NCBI GenBank assembly: GCA_016647705.1
Contig: CM028336.1
Coordinates: forward strand, 8,449,380-8,513,379
From: Eucommia ulmoides
Lineage: Eukaryota; Streptophyta; Magnoliopsida; Garryales; Eucommiaceae
Direction: 5' to 3'
DNA: 64,000 bases
Positions 47,101 to 57,500 of this stretch are shown here, piece after piece. The translations under genes and the position numbers were made by a program. Below the pieces are notes generated by a model, which ran no database searches, had not been told where the DNA came from, and saw only the letters and a list, made by a program, of their open reading frames with translations. The first letter of the stretch is position 1. Every line of letters begins with the position of its first letter.

Positions 47101-47914
47101 GAGCACTTTCTTTCTTTTCTCTCTTAATTTTTTTCTTCTTCTTGCACACAGTCAGATATGAGCTCACTAAGAGTCCATTTATCCTTTCCAGTATTATAAC
47201 TCACTGTAAATTGATCGTATTGTGCAGGAAAAGAATTGAGTACTAAATACACGAACTAATCCTTAGACAGCTCTAACTTTAGTGTCTTTAGTTCCGAAGT
47301 GACATTTGACATTTCCAAAATATACTCCCTTACATTCCCTTTTCCTTTTATACTTTATGAAGACAAGATTAGCATGTCTCTGCAGTTTCGTTCTTTATAA
47401 AACGTTTTTCTATTTTCTTAGGGAACATCTCAGCAGTTACTTCATCGTATATACCACCCCTGAATGTTTTTGGAATGTTACGTTGGATCATCCTAAGATT
47501 TATTCGATTAGAACGGTCTCACCTCTCATATTCCCTTTTAACCTCAGGGGAACTTTCTTCAGTGAGAGGTGAAGGCTATTATTTCCTTAGCGTAAGGTCA
47601 AGATCTACGCAGTCGAGAACAATTAAAATGTTCTCTCTCTAATCCTTAAGGTTCGTATTGTTAAGCACTGAACTATAATTTATGTTGGCATTAATAGTAG
47701 TAGTAACTAAACAGAAAACAAAATAAACAAGTACAGATATAAGCATGTCATAAAATAATAAAATAAGACATGAATAATTAATCCAATTTTGGGGCCCCAT
47801 CTCAAGATACCTAGCGCCATATTAATTCCTAATCTTTGGATAGATGAATTAATTGTAATTGATACTCTCAGCGCAGGAATCAAATGTTGATAATAGGTCA
47901 TGTCTAACAATAAG

Positions 47915-48210
47915 ACTTCCTTTGGGCCGACTTATTCTTCACATGGAAACTTGATAATCATCACACATTTATTTCCGCAGGTATGTTTATTATTTGGCCA
48001 AACAACAACCTTCCTTTGGGCCGATTATTGATAACATAGATAATAACCATACTAATCTCAAACCATGTTTATTATTTAGTTAAACGACAACCTTCTTTTG
48101 CACCAATTATGGTTTGCATAAATAACAAACATCAATATTTATTATTCGGTCAAACAATAGTATTCCTTTGGACTGGTTATTGCTTGCATAAAATAATAAA
48201 CATTTATATC
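47915..48210 (-). repeat. Four tandem repeats of about 65-70 bp in copia 3
   Basis: Units share TTTATTATTTGGCCAAACAA and CCTTCCTTTGGGCCGATTAT with increasing divergence to the right. Confidence 0.65.
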
Positions 48211-48429
48211 TCAATATCCCAAAATAAAATAAACTACACAACAGAGATTACTTTGTTAACATATTGTTTAATTTTAATTTATTTCAAGATATAAGATTAT
48301 GTTAGTCGACCGTCCTTATGGTCCATTAATTGAATGTCGTGCAACGAGTTAAAGTTTCTGACATTGGGCATTTAATTCGTCAACTTGCCCTTAAAGTTAG
48401 AATGATTAGATATGTCCTTAAGTTGTCGG

Positions 48430-48985
48430 TTCACCGACCAAGAAGGATCAGTCGACTGATCAGTCATCCTAGGAAAAGGTTGGGATCCTGAATTAATCGA
48501 TCGACTAACCAAAAAGGTTCGATAGACCAAAATTGGACAACCTTAACATTCTGTATCGATCGATTGACCGACCATAAAGAATCGGTCGACCGATCGATCA
48601 TAACCCTAAAATCGACATCCGAAATCAATCGGTCAACCGACCGAGAAGAGTCAATTGACCGATCAATTCAGAGCCCAAAAAATGCCCCTTTATTGAATTG
48701 GTTATCGATTTCTAAGAATCGATTGACCGATTTAGCCCTAATTCAACCAGATTCAATTTTCAAACCCAATTTTGACCCTCATTCAATTCAATTTTTGGAA
48801 AACTAAAAACATTAAAGTTGTAGATCTCATTTTGAGCTTTCCACAAAATTTTAAATCACCTCAATCAGAGTTTGTATGAGAACGTTATGACTGAAATACG
48901 AATGTCTGTCAAAACTATCCGAATCCTCTCTGAATAGATCGGTTGACCGACCAAAAAGGGTCAGTCGACCGACTTGTCCTGATCT
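48430..48985 (-). repeat. Array of GGTCGACCGA-type palindromes in copia 3 leader
   Basis: About six paired motifs such as ATCGGTCGACCGATCGATC, CGGTCAACCGACCGAGAAG and GGTCAGTCGACCGAC, often as two palindromes separated by 8-12 bp. They lie between gag and primer site. Confidence 0.7.
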
Positions 48986-49240
48986 AGTTTATTTCTTTTG
49001 TTTCTATGGCGAAAAGACCCCAAAAAATAAAAAATTTAGGGTTTTTCTTTCCTTAAATCCATAATATTTAGAAAGAAATCAAATAAATCATTCAAAATAC
49101 ATAATAAACCTCAATGTTTTCTCCCTTTATTTTGATAAATAAGCCAACTTTAATGGAGAAAACACCAACCCTAAAATTATACGAACTTGAAAATCTCAAG
49201 AACCCTAATGATTTAACATGAAATAGACTCTGATACCACT

Positions 49241-49759
49241 TGTTGGGATTTTATTTTTAATCCCTATAGATCTAAATCTATAAGACCTTAATTAACATGT
49301 CAAATCACTAAGAGTTCTAATGTACACGTAAACTACGTACCTGGATCCATTACGATCAATTGACTTCTAATGCAGAATTCTATGACAATCGATCATAAAA
49401 AGAATACGGATCGAGCGAGTACGTGGCCTTTCTTAACCAAATCTCTGGAGTTCCTTGATGGAATTCGCGATTCTCTTCCAGATGGGGAGAAGAGAGCCGT
49501 CAAGATGATTTGGTATATAGGGGACCATAACCCTAGTGTTATGTATTTATATTGTGTGATTAGGGTTCCTATAATCTCCTAATTACCCCAACAGTTTTCG
49601 GTATCTATTCATTTAAACCAACATTATTTTGAGTAGTCTATGTGCTTTCCAAAATTTATTAAATCACTTAATTTTTAGCCCATTAAATTTAAATAACAAA
49701 TATAATCGTATTAATACTATGTTGCCAAAAATCATATTAGAAAATAAAATTTCCTAACA
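49241..49759 (-). repeat. Copia 3 5' LTR with iMet primer site
   Basis: 519 bp, followed on the minus strand by TGGTATCAGAGTC at about 49226-49239. Confidence 0.9.
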
Positions 49760-50609
49760 ATATTTTCAATACAAATAAAAACCAATTTGAGATCTACATA
49801 TGACTTAACTTCTAAAATCTAAAGAAGATAGTAAAATTAATTTCTGAAACTACCACTAAAAATTTCGAGTCAACAAAATACTAAGAACTAATTAATTATA
49901 TATCGATGGATTCTAAAATCTTAGTATTTTTCCATCTTCTATCAAATTAAATCGGTTATTTCATTGTTTATCTAATTTTTTTATTTCTTAATCACAAAAT
50001 CGACATCATCTTGGACTAGATATAATTAAATTAAAGTGGACAGATTAAGTTTTCCTGTAAACAATCCTCATGGAATCGACCTCGCTTCCGTCAATCTATG
50101 CTACAATTAATTTGTACACTTGCGAGAATTTTTAAAATGAGAAAGAACACAGTTTCTGTCACAATAAGTTTTTGGCGCCATTGCTAGAGATTGCGGGAAA
50201 AAATTTGAGATCCAATATAATTTAATTCTTCTATTATTATTATTGTTATTATTTTTATTGTTGTTGTTGTTGTTGTTGTTACTATTACTACTACTATTAT
50301 TATTATAAATGTTAGACAGAAGATTAAACCCCTTACTCTTTATATTATTATTTTTTTCTGTTGAGAATCGATAGGCTGAGCCACCATCTTCTTTAATTTA
50401 TTTATTTTATTGTCTTTAATTTATGCATGAAAGGAAGGTTGAAATCCCTTGTCTTTAATTTTTGTCTGAAAGGAAGGTTAAAACCCCTACTATTTATTTT
50501 ATTGTCTTTTATTTCTGCTTGAAATGAAATTTGAAACCCCTACTCTTTTATTATTTTGATTATATTTCTTAAAATATTAAAAACCAATAAAAATTACAAG
50601 TTGTTTATG

Positions 50610-51500
50610 CAGACTTGGGAGAAAAATTCAAAGAATCGTTTAGTTAAGAGAAGACTATCTTTAAGTAGAAATGCAAGGGAAACTTTAAAAATGGAAGAAC
50701 ATGTAGAGAACCTAGATAGACGTGCAAATTCACCAGCACTAGAGAAAACTCTTCTTGAATACTTTTCTCTCATTTTAGCCAATTTTGCCTCTCATATAGT
50801 TTTACCACAAACAACTGCTTCCCACTTTAAGCTTAAACCGTCCATCATCCAGCTTTTGCCATCTTTCGATGGGTTAGAAAGAGAAGATTCATACATGAAT
50901 GTTAAGAAATTTCTTGAGATATACTCCACATTTTGATTTCAAAAAATTTCTGATGCTACTGTGTAACTTAGACTTTTCTCATTCTTTCTAAAAAATAAAG
51001 CAAAAGCCTAGTTGAATACTCTTTCCCCGAGAACAATTTCCAGTTGGGAACAACTTGTTAACAAATTCTTCTCTATGTCAAAAATTGATTACCTTAGGAG
51101 AGAAATTTTTGAATTTTTACCAAAAAGAGGGTGAAGAGTTTTATGAATGTTGGGAAAGATTTAATGACAGAACTTTAAAGTGTCCTCACCATAGTTTTGA
51201 AATCTGGAGGCTTGTGAAGTATTTTTTACGATGGTTTAGCCCCTTTAAATCATCAAATGATGCAATCTATGCATGGTTGGAAATTTTTGTAGTTACGTGG
51301 GCAAGAAACTTGGGAATCTCTTAAAACATTGTCTGTCAATTTTCAACAGTGGAACCGTCTAGTTTCTAGAGTCATGTCCAATGCACTAAAGAAAGGAGAA
51401 ATTTATGAGGTGAGAGATGATAATGATATAAAAACTAGTCTAGCCAATTTAACTAGGAAAGTTGATGCATTAGTCTTGAGCCAAAGTATGAATTCTAAAA
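50610..51500 (+). pseudogene. Gypsy gag relic
   Basis: Reads FKLKPSIIQLLPSFDGLERE-D as in plant Tat/Athila Gag, then in other frames WERFNDRTLKCPHHSFE and NALKKGEIYEVRD then LANLTRKVDALVL. At least two frameshifts. Confidence 0.75.
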
Positions 51501-51758
51501 CTGAGATATGTGCCTTATGGTCTCTTTCTGATGCCAAACCTTTTTTAACCTATGCTTTGCCAAGGCTTCAGTTGCAGTTATGTCTAATATTCACTCTAGC
51601 CCAATGTCTTCATGCATTCTTGAAATGCCTATATTTGCCTCGCCTTGTCTCCGAAGTCTTGGTTGTTATTAATTTTCTTTTCATTACCAAATGATATATA
51701 TGTGTGTGCGCGCGCGAGCATATAAGGATCTTTGTCTATTGATTTTTGTTTGAACCAA

Positions 51759-52282
51759 GCTGGTGTAATTCTGGGGCAAACAATTCTAGGACGAGTGAGC
51801 CCTACGGTTCTGAGCATGTTGTTCCTAGAAGAAGGAAAAGTCTCCATCTTGGGGCTATCAGCCATTGGATTCATGTTTTTCATGTTCTTGGCCAGAGTCA
51901 AGATAAACCTGAGTAAGGTATTCAAGGCTGGAAAAAGCGCTTGGATCATCAACGTCTTGGCGGTGGTGATCATCAACATCATTTTCCGGGGAGAGGTGCC
52001 AATGGACTATCTGTCGAGCTACCGGTGGCTAACCATGAGATCTATGGTGAATATATAGTCATTAATCCCTTTTTTAGTGGTGGAGTCGCTACTAATGGAC
52101 CTGAAGATAATGAATTCGGAGTTAGGGCGGTTAGCGTTGGCAGCGACTCTGATTAGTGATATATTGAGCAACCTTATAGGGATTTCGATAATGAACGTGA
52201 GAATGGCATTAGCTGGGTGGGCGACTACCCTGGCGGTAAAGCCTTATGCTCCAAGCTTCTCTGTCATCACTTTTATCTTTTC
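51759..52282 (+). pseudogene. CHX: CHX-B exon 2
   Basis: AGVILGQTILGRVSP, LSAIGFMFFMFLARVK, then 13 residues lost in CHX-C, LMDLKIMNSELGRLAL and ATLISDILS with the helix Asp kept. One stop at 52056 in MVNI-stop-SLIP. Coding ends FIFS at 52282 where the copia LTR begins. Confidence 0.85.
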
Positions 52283-54289
52283 TATAAAGATAATTGGGAA
52301 ATAGGGAACATGAACGATATATTGAATATTATGAGAAAAGATTTAAAGAATATAACGTTATACACAAGTATTTATAAAGGAGGTGGGAGTTAGGGTTTTA
52401 CCCTAATGGGCCAAGCCCATTATTATAATAATATCACCCCTTAAACTCAAGGCGGTAAAGGGTAGGTGAGCATGAGTTTGAAAACTAGAGAGTGAAAGCG
52501 TCCGGGTGAATGAGCTTTAGTAAAAATGTCTACTGTCGGATCGGCTTAATTGACAGATTGTAGACGAACCGTATTCTGGAAAATATAATGATGGATGAAG
52601 TGGCAATCAGTCTCGATGTATTTTGTACGCTCGTGGAATACATCATTGTGAGCGATCTGAATAGCACTCATATTGTCACAGTGCATGGTAGTGGTAGTAG
52701 GATAAGGGATACCCATATCAGCAAGTGGCCATCGAAGCTAGAGAAGTTCTTGAGTTGTATCAATCATAGCACGATATTTTGCTTCAGGACAGGAGCGAGC
52801 AACCATTATTTATTTCTTACTACGCCAAGAAATAAGAAAATTGCCCAAAAAGAAACACTAACCAGTGGTTAAACGTCTGTCAGTAAGGTCTCCAGCCCAA
52901 TCAACATTAGAATAAGTTTGTAAGACAAGAGCAGACTGAGTTGAGAAATGAAGTCCATGAAATAAATTACTATTGACATACTGAAGAATGCAAAGAACAG
53001 TCGAGTAATGGGTGGTCCGAGGAGCGGACAAGAACTGACTGACCTAATGAACATCATAGGCAATATCAGGGCGAGTGACAGTAAGATATACAAGACTTCC
53101 AACTAGTTGGCAATATAGAGTGACATTCTGAAAAGGTGAACCATCGAGTGGGTAAGTCTGACGTTCGGCTCAAAAAGAATTGTGGCAATGGTTGAGTCAG
53201 TGATCTCTGTTTTGGAAAGGAGATTCGAGGCATACTTGGCCTAAGAGATAAAATATCTATCAGAACTAGATGAGACTTCGAGAACAAGAAATACCACGTA
53301 AATCATCTCCAGTAATAACCATATCATCCATATACAGTAAAAGAATGATAATACCGTCAGCAGTATGGCGAATAAACAGAGCCGAAACATGAGCAATGGG
53401 TGTGAATCTAAACTGATAAATAGTAGTACTAAATTTAGCAAACCAGGCACGTAGAGCTTATTTCAAACCATATAGAGCACGGCGAAGGCAACAAACTTTA
53501 TTTCAAGGGACATCTAGGTTGGTAGGGGTATGCATATAGACTTTATCAAGAAGATATCTATTAAGAAATGCATTTTTGACATCCATTTAAAAAAGAGTCC
53601 ATTTTCCAATGGCAACGATGGCAAGAAGTGTATGGACAGATGTTAACCTCGCCACTGGAGCAAATGTCTTCATAGTCAATGCCATATTCTTGAGCAAATC
53701 TCTTGGCAATAAGTTGGGTCTTATATCATTCAATAATGCTATCAGAAAGCGTCTTGATCTTAAACACCCATTTGTACCGAATAGGAGTTTTTCCAGGGGG
53801 TTCATCAATAATATCCCAGGTATGAGTTTTAGCGAGGGCCTGAAGTTCTTCGTCTATTGCTTTTTGTCAAAGAAGATTAGTACTATCCTCCTTATAGGAT
53901 TAAGGTTTATGCAGGTGAAGTATAGTGGAAAAATAATAAAAATCATAAAGGTAATATGGAGGATGAGTTACCCTAGTAGAGCGGTGATGGTGATCTGGGG
54001 CTTAGGTCTCAAAGAAAGGTAGTACAGGATTGTCGACCATAGGAAAAGTCTTAGGCATGGTTACTGGAGTTGGAGGGTTGATATCAGCTGATGGTTCTAG
54101 GGTGGACTTAGCATAAGGGGCAGGGCTGGGTTCAACTAGTAGTGCTGGAGTGGACTCAACAGTACCTGAAATTGTATCATCTAGAAATAACTCAATTGAT
54201 GGATCAGTAAAAAATCTAGAGTTGGTAAGGGTTAACATGTCAAATGACCGTAAGGAAGAAAATATTTGATATTCCCAAAAAACGACATG

Positions 54290-54904
54290 TCACGAATTAC
54301 GAAGGGTTTTAGAAATAGGATCCCAATACCGATATCCTCTATGTTCGATGCCATATCCAATAAAATAACACAAACAAGCCATTGGTTCCAGTTTGTTGTA
54401 TTCATGTGGTTTGAGAAGAACAAAACAAGCGCAACCAAAGACTCTGAGTTTAGAGTAATCGGGAGGTTTACCGAAAAAGTACTCAAATGGAGACTGGTTT
54501 TGGATTGTAGCAGAAGGGACATGATTTATTGTATAGACGGTAATAAAAGCAGCATCACCCCAAAAATACTCAGGACATGATAAATAAATGAGAAAAGCAT
54601 GAACTATGTCAAGAATATGTCTATGTTTACGTTCGGCTCGTCTATTTTGTTGGGATGTACTAGGACACGAGCGATAAGGGAGCTTACCATTTTTGCGAAA
54701 CAGATTAAGAAAAGCACGATCCTTGTATTCCATTGCATTATCTGAGCAAATGTTTTTGATATTTCTAGAAAATTGTGTTTGAACCATACATAAAAACTCA
54801 GAATATATTTGGAGTAGTTCGGATCGATATTTCATAAGAAACAACCATGTATATCGAGAGTAGTCATCCACAAAGATAACAAAATAACGATAACATCCTA
54901 TCAA
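54290..54904 (-). pseudogene. Copia B integrase core
   Basis: A 204-codon open frame with FVIFVDDYSRYTWLF, CSDNAMEY and RRAERKHRHIL, so the D, D and E of the core are all present. The N-terminal zinc part is lost, so the enzyme is incomplete. Confidence 0.8.
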
Positions 54905-55047
54905 GGTATGAAGAGAAGGTCCCCAAATATCAGAATGAATTAAATCAAAGAGTGCAAGGAAAATAGATTATCTCTCTTTGAAAAATAGTGTTGGTTGTTT
55001 TGTAAGTTGACAATGGATACATTTGAAGGACTCATGCTTAACTGAAC

Positions 55048-55310
55048 CTAACTGGCTACTAGAGATAAACTATTTAAGTTGGCGAGATGAAGTGTGCCCC
55101 AAACGAGCATGTCAAATTTAGAATCCTGCACATGACAACCACTATTAGAAAGTATTATTTCAAATCTCAATTCACAAAGTTGTCCAACAGACAATAGATT
55201 TAAGGTGAGTTTCGGAATCAAATACGTGTAAGGAACTGAAAGATGCAAAGTAGAAACCTGATCAGTATGAGTGACACATATTTGAAAACTATCAGCAATA
55301 TGAATACTAG
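55048..55310 (-). pseudogene. Copia B pre-integrase relic
   Basis: Reads VPYTYLIPKLTLNLLSVGQL and CHVQDSKFDMLVWGTLHLAN. Compared with copia A, the protease and further 5' sequence (about 10260-10790 there) are deleted, joining at about 55310. Confidence 0.7.
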
Positions 55311-57017
55311 CCTCAAATCACAAAACGGAGGCTAGAAACAGAATTAAAACACCGAAAAATCCCAGGAATTGGTCCAACCTCACAGAAAATCGGTCAAAAA
55401 AAGCCTGAACCGATCCAAGAAAGCAGGGGGTGCGTGAGATCTAAACGGGAGTCAACGCAAAAACTTCAGATTGCATGTGGGAGCACGTGCCACGTCTGAT
55501 TTCCTTGATTTTTTCTCCATTGGAATCGTATCATCGAGACGGTTCTGATGATATATTATAATATAAATTACGAGCTCTGGTTGAGGAGATCGTGCCCAAA
55601 ATCCAAGACAGCACGAATAGTTGTGTGGATCTGATGCGAATCGGGAGTAGAACCTTTGGGCTGCGCCTGTGGGCGCGTTCAGTGTTGTACCATGATGATT
55701 TTTGCTTAGTTAGAATCGTCTCGTCGATACGGTTCCGACGATATATAGTGAGATGGATTTGGAGCCTTGGCAGAGGTGATAGAGCCTAAAATCTGAGACA
55801 GCGCAGTTTGGGGTACTGTAGGCTGTGGGAGGCGCGTGTGGGCGCGTTGGTACTCTGGTGGCGGTGATTTTGGTGGCGTTATGTTCGTCTTTGTAAGATG
55901 AAGATGGTGGTGTGGTAGTTGTTGATACCGGAGTTATGTTAAAGCCTCTAATAACGCCGAAAATCACGAGAGAAAAGCGAAGGTGGCAACGGAAACTTTA
56001 GGGTTTTGAAAAAAAAAATGTTTAGAAAGATTAAGTCCAAGAAAGAGTTGCTCTTGATACCATGTTAATATAATTGAGAAGTAGGGAACATGATCGATGT
56101 ATTGAATAGTACAATAAAAGATATAAAAAATACAACACTATCCACAAGTATTTATAGGGGAAGTGGGGGTTAGGGTTTTGCTTTAATGGGCCAAATGGGC
56201 CAAGCCCAGAAGGTACTTAGTTTCTTCAAAATTTATTATTACCTTTTTCTTTTTTTTCTTTTTTTTGTGAACGTAATTACATACAAATTTTGAATTAAAA
56301 AATAAGACAATATTGATTTTTTTTTTTAAATAATATCTGTTGAATTCAACAATAATTGTATGTTCAATATGTTTGTTAAATTATTTTTTTTTTAAATTTA
56401 TATAATAATATTATAATTGTCTTCTTTAAAATCTAATTTGTTACATTTAACAAACAATAGGGTTTAACAACAAGGCCAATATTGAACTTGTTAACATTTA
56501 TTTTTTTGTTGAATTCAACCTGCGGTGTTGTACATAATCTAATAATGAAAGCAAAATCTAGTTATAAGAAGAAGAAAAATCGATTACAATTATAATTAAT
56601 AAGGGGTACAAATTGTAATTTGTAAACAGGAAAACCAGTGAACAGACATTATATTAGTTTACTGGCGATCCTGGTGATTCTTGCGGCCTTCACAAGCAAA
56701 ACTGTGGGTCTTGGCTACTAAAAGATAAAAGAGTAAAATGAAAAGATCCCATTATATTGATGATAGAAATACATACATTATAAATAAACATTACATTATA
56801 ACTGAATGACTAAAACAAAGGAACAACATGTGAACATGGTGATGGTGGGTGGAGCATCATGGCAATCGTGGACAGCAACATGGGCTGCATGGAGGTGTGG
56901 AGTTCATCCACTAAGTGGCTACATGGAAACATGGAGATGTGATTGGACGTAACTGACGTGGGAGAGCTGGACCTCAAGCATCATCTTTCATCATGCTCAA
57001 GCCATTCAGTAGAATGC

Positions 57018-57500
57018 TATGGTGGAATATTTTTTATGAGTTAACATTAATTGAATTAATTATTTTACAAAAACAGATTAATCATAGTCTATTATTTAAG
57101 TAACCCAAATAATAAGTGATCATATTTTGATTTGGACTGTGACATTTTTTATGTAGAAGCTCAGTTAAGTGGTAAGTATAGGTTTAAGGTTTCGTTGAAG
57201 CTCGTTATGGGAGGGTCCAACGAGAAATCCTAATATATATAACTACGTCCCTTCCTTAATCTAATATATAGGAGTTTCTTCCCATTGAGAGCCGTTACCA
57301 CGAAATCTAGATTATAGGGAGGAAGACCTAATTAGTAATCCGCACGACAGATTCAATCTCCTGCGATGGCTGAGACATGTACGCTTTCGATTACCATTCT
57401 TCATTATTGTGTCTTATAATTCATGTATATTTACGATTATTAATTAATTCGGTCTTATTGTAATTATGAGAAATAATCAACATATGGTATCAGAGTCAAC
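57018..57500 (+). repeat. Copia LTR with iMet primer site (orphan)
   Basis: ATATGGTATCAGAGTCAAC at 57480-57498 is a clear copia primer site following ATAATCAACA. Upstream about 460 bp with TATATATAACTAC (about 57232) looks like an LTR. No gag or pol follows. The LTR start is uncertain. Confidence 0.5.

Larger units (their letters stand above)
44697..49759 (-). mobile_element. Copia 3: Ty1-copia retrotransposon lacking RT and RNase H
   Basis: LTRs 44697-45213 and 49241-49759 have TG...CA ends (TGTTGGGATT...CCTAACA) and are closely similar. The minus-strand primer site TGGTATCAGAGTC is next to the right LTR. Target-site copies are ATGTT and ATATT (one mismatch). Present: zinc knuckle and integrase. 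Integrase passes through RRSTREKISEI directly to the LTR, so reverse transcriptase and RNase H have been removed cleanly. It sits in the LTR of the gypsy fragment. Confidence 0.85.
43740..51510 (+). mobile_element. Gypsy fragment: LTR split by copia 3, tRNA-Asp type primer site, gag relic
   Basis: An LTR-like region with a CCTATAAATACAA box (about 44320) is interrupted by copia 3 (44697-49759) and resumes at 49760-50163. It ends in CACA before TGGCGCCATTGC (50174), a tRNA-Asp type primer site. A broken gag follows at 50610-51500. It ends inside CHX-B exon 1, with pol and 3' LTR missing. The 5' border is unsure. Confidence 0.6.
52283..56208 (-). mobile_element. Copia B: Ty1-copia retrotransposon in CHX-B exon 2
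   Basis: LTRs 52283-52436 and 56063-56208 (the latter cut short by about 18 bp together with part of the CHX exon). Minus-strand primer site TGGTATCAAGAGC at about 56050-56062. Order: leader without gag, pre-integrase relic 55048-55248, integrase 54290-54904, reverse transcriptase about 53050-53830, RNase H 52560-52960. A close relative of copia A. Confidence 0.85.
51515..56718 (+). pseudogene. CHX: CHX-B: cation/H+ exchanger, 5' half plus stub of exon 3, interrupted by copia B
   Basis: Exon 1 (about 51515-51661, SLSDAKPFLTYALPRL onward, start lost to the gypsy fragment), exon 2 (51759-52282, open but for TAG at 52056), then copia B (52283-56208), four or five bases of exon 2 end (to 56212), intron 2 (56213-56629) and 89 bp of exon 3 (56630-56718). 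The exon 2 acceptor reads AA where CHX-C has AG. Intron 2 and the exon 3 stub are nearly identical to CHX-A, so A and B are recent duplicates. The rest of exons 3-5 is gone. Confidence 0.85.

Noticed and set aside
48430..48985. CRISPR-like repeat array
   Set aside because: Plant nuclear retrotransposon context, irregular spacing and diverging palindromes; no direct repeats with unique spacers.
56719..57017. Possible minus-strand copia LTR
   Set aside because: GC-richer block with no readable LTR ends or primer site; left unclassified.
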